A DNA stretch of 64,000 nt, from assembly GCA_002705055.1 (NCBI GenBank), contig PAHY01000042.1:162363-226362 (forward strand), given 5' to 3'. Made by a program: the position numbers and the translations under genes. Under the pieces are notes generated by a model that did no database searches, had not been told where the DNA came from, and saw only the letters and a program-made list of their open reading frames with translations. Shown piece by piece: positions 50,814 through 59,135 of the stretch. This stretch comes from Planctomycetota bacterium (GTDB lineage: Bacteria; Planctomycetota; UBA1135). Numbering within the stretch: the stretch's first letter is position 1; every line of letters begins with the position of its first letter.

Positions 50814-52457
50814 CTATTCCCCCTCCTCCACTGGCTGGCCCGGGTCGACCAGATGCATCTCGAGAGTCCATTCGATCTGTTGGCCGACCTGTCGGGTCGA
50901 CGGGCGAGCAGCCTCTTCGCCGCTCGGAAGCTGCGCCGAGATGCTCTCGGCGAAGTCGTTGAAGGCCTTGCGCGCCGAGACCGAGGCGTCTTCGCCGCGA
51001 CCGACCACGCGCATCACCGGGATGGAGCGATTTTCGTAGCCCCAGTCCTTGCCGTCGCGCAACTCGGTGCTGACCCCGGTCACCCACAGGTTGCCGGGCA
51101 GGCCGCGTTCGAGGAACTCCAGCAGCTGCACCGACGATGCCTGCACGGCGAAGCGCATCTCGAGATCCTGCAGCAGCACCTGCTTGACGGCGATCTCGTC
51201 GACCATGGCCGTCGCTTGCCCGTGGCTGGATTGCGAGGTGCGGACCAGGCCGCCCAGTCGCTGGGCCTCCTTCGTCGCCGCTTCGGCCGCGCTGGAAGTC
51301 TGCATGAAGTTGAGCCCGAGGTAGGCCACCGCGAGCACCCCGGCCACGACGGCGAAGACGCCGCGTTCGCGGAAGTCGCGTGCCTTGCGCGCCGAACTCG
51401 AGAGAATCTCGAGGGCGTAGAGCGAGGAATCTGCAGCGGACAGCGCCAGGCCGAGCGCGATCGCCGCCGCAGGGCCGTCGTCTTCGAGCTGCTCAAACTC
51501 GTCTTCGGCGAGCTTGGACGGGTCGACCATATCGGCCGGGTTCCAGACCGAAACCGGCACCCGGAGCCGCGCCGTCAGCATCTGTACCAAGCCCTTTGCC
51601 TTGGCGCCGCCGCCGGTCAGCAGCACGCGGTCCAGCGACAGCTCGCGCAGACGCGCCTGCGCCTTGCACAGGGTGATGATGCCCGACAGCAGCGTGGGCA
51701 GGGAATCGTAGAGCGGCAGCAGCGGCCGCGTGACGCGATCGGAATCGGTCGACACGCGCTGGCCTTCCGCCAGACACAGGTCGAGATGCTGCTGAATCAG
51801 CCCCTCGGCCCGCTTGGCGTCGATGCCCAGCGAACGCGCCAGGGTCTCGTCTCGCTTCTCAAGCGAGGTGGACACCGAACGCGCGAAGTAGAGGTCGGTG
51901 CCGCGGACAAGCGCCAGGTCCAGGGTGCCCGCTCCGACGTTGGCAAGCAGGGTGACCGACTGCTCATGGTCGCCCAGCGCCAGGTACGCGTTGTAGAGCG
52001 CGACCGCGTTGGGCGTGAATCCGCCGACCTGGATCGGCGCAAGCGTATCGACCCAGCCATCGAGCAGATCCTCGCGGATCACGCCGAGAAGCATCGTGTC
52101 CTCGTCGTCGAGCTCGCGCGGAACCGGCAGCAGGTTGTAGCTGGTCGCTAGCCCGGAGCCGGAGCGCGACTCCAGCTCACGGACTTCGAACTCCATGAGC
52201 CGCTCGAGACGCCAGTCCTCGACCTCGGGGACCGGCAGATAGCGCAGCATGATGTCGGAGCCGGTGACCCCGGCGCGCACGCCGGAAGGCCGCGGCTTCA
52301 AGCTGCCGAAGACCTCGGAGGCGACATCGTGCGGGTTCTCGCCGGCGTCCAGTTCAGCCGAGCGATAGCGCGTGATGGCGGTCACTCCCTTCTTGGATTC
52401 GACCGCAGCGAGGCGCACGCGACTGCGCCCCAGATCTAAGCCCATTCCACGGCTCAT
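50814..52457 (-). CDS. PilM-PilN-type fusion (GspL-like) assembly protein
   Basis: A 547-residue protein from ATG at 52457 (ATGA with the FHA gene). Residues 1-345 are an actin-like PilM domain: GLDLGRSRVRLAAVE (phosphate-1), LLANVGAGTLDLALVRG (phosphate-2) and LLTGGGAKAKGLVQML (adenosine). A membrane helix at about 362-384 (VFAVVAGVLAVAYLGLNFM) is followed by a periplasmic PilN-like coil and ferredoxin-like part (LLEFLERGLPGNLWVTGVSTE). Fusing PilM and PilN gives the GspL layout of type II secretion. It would link the cytoplasmic motor, not encoded here, to the pseudopilus. Confidence 0.82.
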   Translation of the reverse strand: MSRGMGLDLGRSRVRLAAVESKKGVTAITRYRSAELDAGENPHDVASEVFGSLKPRPSGVRAGVTGSDIMLRYLPVPEVEDWRLERLMEFEVRELESRSGSGLATSYNLLPVPRELDDEDTMLLGVIREDLLDGWVDTLAPIQVGGFTPNAVALYNAYLALGDHEQSVTLLANVGAGTLDLALVRGTDLYFARSVSTSLEKRDETLARSLGIDAKRAEGLIQQHLDLCLAEGQRVSTDSDRVTRPLLPLYDSLPTLLSGIITLCKAQARLRELSLDRVLLTGGGAKAKGLVQMLTARLRVPVSVWNPADMVDPSKLAEDEFEQLEDDGPAAAIALGLALSAADSSLYALEILSSSARKARDFRERGVFAVVAGVLAVAYLGLNFMQTSSAAEAATKEAQRLGGLVRTSQSSHGQATAMVDEIAVKQVLLQDLEMRFAVQASSVQLLEFLERGLPGNLWVTGVSTELRDGKDWGYENRSIPVMRVVGRGEDASVSARKAFNDFAESISAQLPSGEEAARPSTRQVGQQIEWTLEMHLVDPGQPVEEGE

Positions 52458-54214
52458 GACTGTTCCTCCGCGCGGAGCCAAGCCGCAAGCAAGGGGTAGG
52501 CATCGGAGAGCGCCGTCGTGAGGCGTTTCCGGTAGGTCGCCGCCTGCACGGCGCGAGCCTCGCGCAGGAAGGCGGCCGAAGCCTGCAGCGCTTCCGCTTC
52601 TGCGAGGGCGCGCGGCGCGAGATCCGAGCCGGCATAAGCCTGCGCGAGCGCGCGCGCTTCGGCTTCGAGCGCGACGAGGTCCTCGACCGATTGCAGGAAC
52701 TCGGCGTCGGCGCGCTCGCGGGCGAGATCGGCCAGCTGGTTGCGGCCGTCCTGCAGCACCGCGCGCGACAGACGCAGCGCCTCAGCGACCGTCTCTTCGT
52801 CGAGCGGGTAGTCGCGCAGGATCACGCCGGCCGCGGCGAGCACGCCGGCGACGTCCTCGTCGTTGGCCGCGTTCTTCAGCTGACGCTCGAGCCGGCTGGC
52901 CTGCGTCAGGTCCTCGGTCATCTCCCAACGGAGGCGCGCGGGCGCCGTCAGAGCGCACTGCACAAAACCACCCTGCACCGAGATCGAGCAGGGCTCGTCA
53001 AAGCGCATCAGGTAGCGCATCGCCCCCTGCCCCATCAGCAAGCCGGGGCTGCCCTCGATGCGGACGCCATCGGCTGCCTGAATGGGCCCGCCCTCGCTGA
53101 GGATCAGGATGCCCGTCGCCGCGACGGCTTCGCCGGCAGCGAAGGAGATCGCTCCGCTTCCGGGAGTGAAGTCGAGACCCCCTTCGGCCGTGCTCCAGCT
53201 GCCCGAACCGCCGCGCGCCAGCAGCGCCGGGGCGCCGGTGGTGTGGTGCAGGACCAGGTTGCCGGCCGAGGCCATCCAGTTGCGGCCCGCATGCTGCGCC
53301 GGGCTGGTCGCCGCCGCTTCCGCGGCTTCGACCCGGAACTCGGAAACGGTCGCGGCGCCGGTGCACAGCAGACTGATCCGGAACCAAGCGGCGTCCGCGG
53401 GAAGGGCCAGCGTCTGGGCCGTGGCCGAGAGCGGCGCGGCCTGCCAGACCGTGCCGGCTTCGGCGTTGGCGCCGCCCCATTCAATCCAGGGCACCACCGC
53501 GGAGCCGGTGACCTCGGCGCGTAGGCTGAGAGCCGGCACGGCGCCGAAGTCGCGCACCAGAGCCGCACGTCGGACCCCCTGCGGGGCCGTGAGCTTGCCC
53601 TCGGCAATGGTCATGCCTTCGGGCAGCGTCCAGGCGATCGCGTCTTCTTCGGCGAAGCGGCCCAGGTCGTCGATCAGGTCGCGCTGCACGGCCGCGCCTG
53701 CCGCGGCCGCGCCTCCGGCACCCGCGCCGGCCTCGGTCTCTTCTTCGCTCGCGCCCGAGCGACCGAACATCCAATAGGCTGCGCCCGCGCCGCCGACGGC
53801 GACGAGCAGCAGAAGCAGCATGAGCGGCCCGCCTTTGCGCCCGCCCGCCATCGCGGCTTCGCGGGCGCGGGCGTGCATGGCCGCGTCGTCCGCGTCGCCC
53901 GCCGCAGCGGCGACCGGCGCGGCCGATTCATCGACCAGCCGCAGCGAAGCGTTGCCGAGGCGCAGCTCCGAACCGGGGAACCACTCGCCTTCCGTGACTT
54001 TGACGCCGCCGGAGAAGGTGCCGTTGGTGGAGCCGAGGTCCTTGAAGCGCACGGTGCCATCCGCCGCGACCAGCAACTCGGCATGCCGGCCCGAGACCGA
54101 CTCGACCGGCAGAGGAAGGTCGCAGGATGGATGCCTGCCGACGACATGGGTTCCTGGCCGGAGCTCGACGACCTTCCCGGCCTCGGAACCGCTGTTGATT
54201 TCGATGCGAACCAT
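52454..54214 (-). CDS. FHA-domain membrane protein heading the pseudopilus operon
   Basis: A 586-residue protein with an N-terminal FHA domain (about 1-92) holding the phosphothreonine-binding residues: Gly26-Arg27, Ser41-Gly-Arg-His44 and Asn64-Gly65 (GSTNGTF). A membrane helix follows at about 129-149 (PLMLLLLLVAVGGAGAAYWMF), then about 430 extracytoplasmic residues with a beta-sandwich-like section (about 170-300), another beta helix-like section, and a helical C-terminus rich in Ala/Glu. The FHA side is cytoplasmic. It is the first gene of the operon, with a candidate promoter upstream, and could connect Ser/Thr phosphorylation to pseudopilus assembly (inference). Not GspA-like; no ATPase motif. 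Confidence 0.85.
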   Translation of the reverse strand: MVRIEINSGSEAGKVVELRPGTHVVGRHPSCDLPLPVESVSGRHAELLVAADGTVRFKDLGSTNGTFSGGVKVTEGEWFPGSELRLGNASLRLVDESAAPVAAAAGDADDAAMHARAREAAMAGGRKGGPLMLLLLLVAVGGAGAAYWMFGRSGASEEETEAGAGAGGAAAAGAAVQRDLIDDLGRFAEEDAIAWTLPEGMTIAEGKLTAPQGVRRAALVRDFGAVPALSLRAEVTGSAVVPWIEWGGANAEAGTVWQAAPLSATAQTLALPADAAWFRISLLCTGAATVSEFRVEAAEAAATSPAQHAGRNWMASAGNLVLHHTTGAPALLARGGSGSWSTAEGGLDFTPGSGAISFAAGEAVAATGILILSEGGPIQAADGVRIEGSPGLLMGQGAMRYLMRFDEPCSISVQGGFVQCALTAPARLRWEMTEDLTQASRLERQLKNAANDEDVAGVLAAAGVILRDYPLDEETVAEALRLSRAVLQDGRNQLADLARERADAEFLQSVEDLVALEAEARALAQAYAGSDLAPRALAEAEALQASAAFLREARAVQAATYRKRLTTALSDAYPLLAAWLRAEEQS

Positions 54215-54316
54215 AGGGGGGGAAACGGAAGCCGTCCCATCCCGGACGAGAGAGGGATCCCGCTGCGCCTGCGGCCTGCAGGACGGAGAATCCCGACACC
54301 CTCGTAGGGTCCGGGC

Positions 54317-54345
54317 AGTCTAGAAGGCCTCCCCGCAGCGAGCAA
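54317..54345 (-). promoter_or_regulatory. Putative promoter of the pseudopilus operon
   Basis: On the minus strand TTGCTC (54340-54345) and TAGACT (54317-54322) are spaced by 17 bases, with a leader of about 95 bases before the FHA gene. It resembles the TTGACC-N17-TAGGCT box before the coiled-coil gene. It lies in the 188-base divergent gap with rsmE; nothing else is evident there. Confidence 0.42.
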
Positions 54346-54402
54346 ACCTTGCCCGAGGCGTCTTTTCTAGGAATCTGATCCGCCGCAGTAACCTGAGGCC
54401 GC

Positions 54403-55167
54403 GTGCGATTCTTCTTCCTGGACGAAGCCCCGGACCGACTCGAAGGGAGTTGGAAGGCGCCCGCGGAGCTGCAACACCATCTGAAGGCCCTGCGTTTCGG
54501 GCCGGAAGAGCGCTTCCTGCTGCTGCCCCCCGAGGGGCAAGCGATCGCGGCGCGGGTGGCGGGCAAGCGGGAGCTGATTCTGGAAGGCGGCCATACCCGA
54601 CCGGAGCTTCCGCTCTTGCCGGTCACCCTGGCGACGGCCTGGCCCAAAGGAAAGCGAGCCGAGGATCTGGTCGTGCGCGCCTGTGAGGCCGGGGTAGCGA
54701 GAATCCAACCGGTGGTGTTTGAGCGCAGCGTGGCCGGGCGGGAGGCGCTTTCGGGCCACCAGCTCGAGCGCCTGAAGCGGGTCGCCAAAGAGTGTTGCCA
54801 GCAGCTGCGCCGCCCCACCCTTCCCGTGCTGGAAGCCGAGCCCTGCCCCCTCGACCAGGTGCAAGCCACGGTCGAAGCCGATCGGGCCTACTGCCTGCAC
54901 CCGGGCGCCCCTCTGCTGGCCGAGACCTGGCGGGAGGACCAGCCCTCGAGCGCAACCCTGCTGGTGGGGCCCGAAGGCGGGATCGCGGAGGAGGAACTGG
55001 CGCGATTGCGCGAGCAGGAATGGAGCTTTGTGGGCCTTCTGCCCACCATTTTGCGCATTGAGGCCGCTGGCCCTCTGGGCGCGGCGCTGTGCCAGCACCT
55101 GGCCGAGGTGGCCGTGAGAGGCTCGAGAGCCCCCCACGACCGGTTTGGAAAAGGCCAAGCTGAATAA
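54403..55167 (+). CDS. rsmE: 16S rRNA (uracil1498-N3)-methyltransferase
   Basis: SPOUT-class methyltransferase of the small ribosomal subunit. 254 residues from a GTG at 54403, with GAGG about 5 bases before it. Seen: the N-terminal PUA-like barrel (HHLKALRFGPEERFLLLPP), ATAWPKGKRAEDLVVRACEAGV, ERSVAGREALSGHQLERLKRVAKECCQQ (family: R...C.QS.R), and the knotted SAM site LLVGPEGGIAEEEL and LPTILRIEAAGPLGAAL. Every key block is present though slightly altered (ILRIEAAG instead of ILRTETA). It is divergent from the FHA gene and convergent with radC. Confidence 0.93.
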   Translation: MRFFFLDEAPDRLEGSWKAPAELQHHLKALRFGPEERFLLLPPEGQAIAARVAGKRELILEGGHTRPELPLLPVTLATAWPKGKRAEDLVVRACEAGVARIQPVVFERSVAGREALSGHQLERLKRVAKECCQQLRRPTLPVLEAEPCPLDQVQATVEADRAYCLHPGAPLLAETWREDQPSSATLLVGPEGGIAEEELARLREQEWSFVGLLPTILRIEAAGPLGAALCQHLAEVAVRGSRAPHDRFGKGQAE

Positions 55168-55291
55168 GAGGACTTGGACACCACCTCCACGGCGTCCTTG
55201 TCCGTGCCTTTCGAACTGCGAAACGTCCTTCGGGCATGGACATGAACGCGATCTGGCGCCAGGAGACGCCAAGAAAAATGAAAACTTTCGA

Positions 55292-55939
55292 TCAGGGCCG
55301 TGAAACGCCCGTTTGAATCCAGCCGCGCTCGCGGAAGGACACGTAGCTGCCCGCCCCCAGCACCACATGGTCGAGCACCGGGACGCCGAGCAGCCGCCCG
55401 ACCCGCTCGAGGCGGCGGGTGGTCGAGCGGTCGTCCTGGGAGGGCTCGGGGTCGCCGGAGGGATGGTTGTGGGCGACGATCAGGGAGGCTGCGCTGTGGA
55501 CCAGCGCGGGCTGAAAGACCTCGCGCGGGTGGACCAGGCTGGAGGTGAGCGTGCCCAGGCTGACGCGGTAGCGATGCAGCAGCCCGCCCTGCGCGTCGAG
55601 GGCCAGGCCCCAGAAGGCCTCCTGCTCGAGCCGGCTGGCCTCGGCCAGCAGCCCCCGCGCCACATCGCCCGGGTCGAGCAGGCGCTGCCGGGGCCGGGTG
55701 GGCTCGCCCAGGCAGCGGCGCCCAAGCTCGAGGGCGGCCGCCAGCCGATCGGCGGCGTGCGGGTGCAGGCCATCGCGGGCGCGCAGGGTGGCCGCCGTGT
55801 CGCCGCTGCGCGGAAGGCGACGAGGCACCTGGCCGGGACAATCACGCAAGAGTGCGCGCATCAAACTGGCGTTGCCACGCTGGGCCCAATCGACCGGGTG
55901 CTTCGTCTCCACATGATGGAAGACGTGCTGATCCGCCAA
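55292..55939 (-). CDS. radC: RadC-family JAB/MPN domain protein
   Basis: A 215-residue protein of the RadC (UPF0758) family; despite the name its role in repair is doubtful. Seen: the N-terminal helical region, FWGLALDAQGGLLHRYRVSLGTLTSSLVHPREVFQPAL, and the JAMM-type metal site HNHPSGDPEPSQDD, then RLLGVPVLDHVVLG. The start used is a TTG at 55939; an ATG at 55861 would remove 26 residues. It follows the peptidase-like gene by 11 bases on the same strand. Possible nuclease or peptidase activity is not established for the family. Confidence 0.88.
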   Translation of the reverse strand: MADQHVFHHVETKHPVDWAQRGNASLMRALLRDCPGQVPRRLPRSGDTAATLRARDGLHPHAADRLAAALELGRRCLGEPTRPRQRLLDPGDVARGLLAEASRLEQEAFWGLALDAQGGLLHRYRVSLGTLTSSLVHPREVFQPALVHSAASLIVAHNHPSGDPEPSQDDRSTTRRLERVGRLLGVPVLDHVVLGAGSYVSFRERGWIQTGVSRP

Positions 55940-55950
55940 AGGTGACAGAA

Positions 55951-57339
55951 CTAGCGGTTCTCGATCAGCGCCTGGCGGTGCTGCTGCTCGACTTCGGCGA
56001 AACCGGCGCCGAAGGAGTTCTGGAACGCACTGCCAAAGGCCTCGTACTCGAGCCCGCGCACGAGCCGCGCCAATGCATCGGCGCCGTAGCGCTCCACCAG
56101 CCAGCCGGCCAGGGAAAGCGAATAGGCGTAGGCACCCTGCACCTCGTTGCGATCCGTCCAGCGGGTCCAGTCGCCTTCCAGTCGCGTGCGGGTGGGCATC
56201 GAACCAGGCTGATCGCGCAGCGCTGTCCGCGCGCGGTCCACCGACATGCCCTCGACGTATTGCGCCAGCCCTTCATGCAGCCAGGTGGGCACCGCCGGGC
56301 CGACGCGGTGCAGCGCGGCGTGGGTGTACTCGTGGCGGAAGGTCGAGCGGAGCCGCTCGGACTGCTGCTGATAGTCCTCGAGCGGAATCCGAATGCGCCC
56401 GTCATACAGCCCGTCCGACCAGTTGGGCGCCGCGGCGAAGTACTCGTCCGGCGGCAGCAGCAGCACCAGCACGCGATCGGTCGGCGCCAGGCCCAGCAGC
56501 TGATTGACCGCATCCGAGGCGCGCTCCAGGTCGAGCAGCAGGCTCTCGAGGTGCGGCCGGATCTGGGTGTTCTCGGCCGGATACATCGCCTCGAAGCGTG
56601 TCGACTGCACGCGCAGATACGTCGCCAGCCGATCGCGCTCGGAACGATAGAACTCGAGGCGTTCGACGATGGCCCGTTCCTTGGGCGCCAGCTCGACGGC
56701 GTGCTCGAGCGCCTGCACCGCTTCGTTCAGATTGCCGCGCAGGAAGGCGATCTCCCCGGCAAGGCGCAGCGCGGGAACCGAATCCGGATACTCCTGCAGC
56801 GTGGCTTCGAGGACCGATGCCGCCTGATCGCGTCGGCCGACCCGCAGCAGCGCGTACGCCAGCATGCTGCCGTTTTCGCCGCCATCCCGATGCAGCGAGA
56901 CGGCCTCTTCCAGGTGCTTCAGCGCTTCCTGCAGGCTGCCGTTGCGCAGCTCGGCATCGCCCCATTGCGCGAGCGCACGCGACAGATTGAGCAGCAGGAT
57001 CTCGTTGCCCGGCTCGAGGTCCAAGGCCAGGCGGAAGTCGCGCACCGCGTCGGCGTAGTTCTTCTCGCGCAGGCTGGCGAGCGCGGCGCGATTGAGGCGC
57101 AGGAGTTCGTCCAGATCGGCGGCATCGGCGACCACCACCGAGGACTCCAGCGGCGCCAGTTCGGGGGCGGATGCGCGGCCGCGGCTCAGCGCATCTTCCA
57201 CGCGGACGCGGGTGCGATCGACCAGCGAAGCCTCTCCCGCCTCCTGGTCGGAACCAAGTCGGTTCCAGACCAGTACACCAGCGACCACGGCCACGACAAC
57301 CGGGGCAGCGACACGCAGGGCGTGACGGAGATCAGACAT
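55951..57339 (-). CDS. TPR protein with MA-type zinc-peptidase-like domain
   Basis: A 462-residue envelope protein with an N-terminal membrane helix (about 9-25), a TPR array (about 75-215: YADAVRDFRLALDLEPGNEIL and similar), and a C-terminal peptidase-MA-like domain. The zinc motif FRHEYTHAALHRVG (His336) is followed by VPTWLHEGLAQYVEG, where the second glutamate would be the third ligand as in gluzincins. It ends 11 bases before radC and its start overlaps the end of the Cys-cluster gene by 8 bases. A role in envelope protein turnover is likely but substrates are unknown. Confidence 0.82.
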   Translation of the reverse strand: MSDLRHALRVAAPVVVAVVAGVLVWNRLGSDQEAGEASLVDRTRVRVEDALSRGRASAPELAPLESSVVVADAADLDELLRLNRAALASLREKNYADAVRDFRLALDLEPGNEILLLNLSRALAQWGDAELRNGSLQEALKHLEEAVSLHRDGGENGSMLAYALLRVGRRDQAASVLEATLQEYPDSVPALRLAGEIAFLRGNLNEAVQALEHAVELAPKERAIVERLEFYRSERDRLATYLRVQSTRFEAMYPAENTQIRPHLESLLLDLERASDAVNQLLGLAPTDRVLVLLLPPDEYFAAAPNWSDGLYDGRIRIPLEDYQQQSERLRSTFRHEYTHAALHRVGPAVPTWLHEGLAQYVEGMSVDRARTALRDQPGSMPTRTRLEGDWTRWTDRNEVQGAYAYSLSLAGWLVERYGADALARLVRGLEYEAFGSAFQNSFGAGFAEVEQQHRQALIENR

Positions 57340-58075
57340 CGAGTGGGGAGCGTGCGGACGCGTGCCAGGCTGCTGCCCGGTCGGGGAGAATCACGGTCCA
57401 GTCCGCTTTCGACCAAGGGTACCCGACAATCTCCGCGGCGGCCTGAATCTCCCGTTCGAGCCGATACCCCTGTTCTGCCGGCAGGTTACGGCAGATTGCC
57501 GGCCGTGCCGCCCCGGCGGTGCAGCGCTCGCCCTGGAGTGCCGGGCAAGGCCCGCCCCGCTCGATGGAAGTCGCCGGAAAGGCCGCCAGGAAGGCGTCCG
57601 CCTCGAGGCTGGAGACCGGTCGGGCCCCCGCCGTCTGCACGCAGGGCGCGCGATCCCCCGGATCCGGTCCGGCCTCCGGCAGCCGCGCGGCCAGCGCAGC
57701 CAGCCCGGCCCGGTGCGTCTTCGCGTCGGGCAGCTGCTGAATCCCCGGACAGTAGGCCGCCGCGCGCTCGAAGGCACGGGCATCTTCACGCAGCATCGGC
57801 CAGTCCGGGAAGTCCCGGCACTGCTGCGGCCGCGCCGCGTAGACGGTGCAGTGACACTGCCCTTCAAGCAGGACGCAACGCCCGTCCTTTCGTTCACGCA
57901 GCGACAGCTTGCCCTCCACCTGCACGAGGTGCTGGGCGACAAAGGCCTGCGCACTCATTCCTGCCGCCGCCGCCAGCTCGTCCAGTTCGCCTTCGCGCAA
58001 CCAGACGCGCCCCGTCCCCACCTTGCAGCAGTTCCCGGAGCGCTGACAGCGGAAGTAGAAGTCGCGCTCTACCAC
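57332..58075 (-). CDS. YkgJ-family cysteine-cluster protein
   Basis: A 247-residue soluble protein with the Cys pattern of the zinc/iron-chelating YkgJ family: FRCQRSGNCCKVG, GRCVLLEGQCHCTVYAARPQQCRDFPDW, and a partial second module (CPALQGERCTAGAARPAICRNLP) near residues 180-205. The duplication is unusual: most members have a single cluster of about 8 cysteines. It overlaps both the kinase (7 bases) and the TPR-peptidase gene (8 bases), implying a coupled kinase-YkgJ-peptidase operon. Metal bound and function are unknown. Confidence 0.82.
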   Translation of the reverse strand: MVERDFYFRCQRSGNCCKVGTGRVWLREGELDELAAAAGMSAQAFVAQHLVQVEGKLSLRERKDGRCVLLEGQCHCTVYAARPQQCRDFPDWPMLREDARAFERAAAYCPGIQQLPDAKTHRAGLAALAARLPEAGPDPGDRAPCVQTAGARPVSSLEADAFLAAFPATSIERGGPCPALQGERCTAGAARPAICRNLPAEQGYRLEREIQAAAEIVGYPWSKADWTVILPDRAAAWHASARSPLDV

Positions 58076-59082
58076 CCCGCCTGCGATTTCATGTGCGCCT
58101 CGATGTCTTCGATCAGCGCGGCGGCCGAGGCGTAGCGGGACTCGCGATCCTTGGCCATCATCTTCTCGATGAAGTAGTGCAGCGAAGGCGAGATGTCGCC
58201 GCCCTTCAGCGCCGCGCCGCTGAGGCCTTCCAGCACCTGTTTGCGCAGCATCTCCTGGTCGTCGCCGGCCTGAAACGGCAGCTTGCCGATAACCAGGTGA
58301 TAGAGCGTGGCGCCGAGCGAATAGATATCGGCGCGGGAGTCGAGGTCGTCCTCGCCGCGCGCCTGCTCGGGCGCGAGGTAAGCCGGCGTCCCCAAGGTGG
58401 ACTCGCTGTCGTGCCGACCTTCCATGCCGGCGCCGGCGAAGCCCAGGTCGATCAGGGTGACCTTGCCTTCCTTGGAGATCATGATGTTGCCGGGTTTCAG
58501 ATCGCGGTGCACCAGCCCCGCCTCGCGCATGTCCTCGAGCGCGCGCGCCGTCTGCAGCACCACGTCGAGGGCCCGCTTCTCGGCGAAGGTCTCGCCCTCG
58601 GCGAGGTACTCCTCGAGCGTGCGCCCGGCCACCCAGTCCATTTCGAGAATGTAGGTACCCAGGAAGCGGAAGACGCGGTGGCCTTTCACCACCGACTTCA
58701 CCTTCAACTCAGACAGAGTCTTGGCCTCGGCCAGGAAGCGCCGCACCGCGACCGCATCCTGCGCCAGCTTGGGCAGCAGGATCTTCAGCGCCACCCGGGC
58801 AAAGTCCTTATCGCGCTTCGCCCCGAAGACCTCGCTGGTGCCGCCCTCGCCCAGCTTGCGCTCGATGGTGTAGCCGGGGATTTCCGGCTCGGCCAGGCCC
58901 TTGGTCTTCTGCAGAAAAGCGATCTTCTTGGCATCCCAGCCCGTGACGGCCGCGACGGCGTCCTGAAAGCCCTGCTCGGCCACCCCGCGCAGGATCTGCA
59001 GGGCGTGCTCCTTCTCCAGAAACCCGCGGTGCACCAGCATCGCCAGGAACTCTTGTTGGGCCGGGGTCGGGGCCGCGCTCAT
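58069..59082 (-). CDS. Soluble Ser/Thr protein kinase
   Basis: A Hanks-type kinase of 337 residues from ATG at 59082. Residues 1-65 form a helical extension (FLAMLVHRGFLEKEHALQILRGV...); the kinase domain follows: GEGGTSEVFGA (P-loop), VALK with Lys100, HRDLKPGN (catalytic loop), IDLGFAG (DLG in place of DFG), and GTPAYLAPEQARGE. No membrane helix or extracellular sensor is present. It leads a coupled operon with the Cys-cluster and TPR-peptidase genes, and is divergent from the AAA+ gene, with 53 bases between. It is a possible writer for the FHA protein, by inference only. Confidence 0.93.
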   Translation of the reverse strand: MSAAPTPAQQEFLAMLVHRGFLEKEHALQILRGVAEQGFQDAVAAVTGWDAKKIAFLQKTKGLAEPEIPGYTIERKLGEGGTSEVFGAKRDKDFARVALKILLPKLAQDAVAVRRFLAEAKTLSELKVKSVVKGHRVFRFLGTYILEMDWVAGRTLEEYLAEGETFAEKRALDVVLQTARALEDMREAGLVHRDLKPGNIMISKEGKVTLIDLGFAGAGMEGRHDSESTLGTPAYLAPEQARGEDDLDSRADIYSLGATLYHLVIGKLPFQAGDDQEMLRKQVLEGLSGAALKGGDISPSLHYFIEKMMAKDRESRYASAAALIEDIEAHMKSQAGW

Positions 59083-59135
59083 GCCGCCCAAGATAGCCGG
59101 GCGTGGAGGCTCAAGCGCGGTTCGGAAAGCCGCCG

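Noticed and set aside
55168..55291. Terminator between rsmE and radC
   Set aside because: A 5-bp TGGCG/CGCCA stem is followed by an A-run on the plus strand rather than T, and on the minus strand the T-run precedes the stem.
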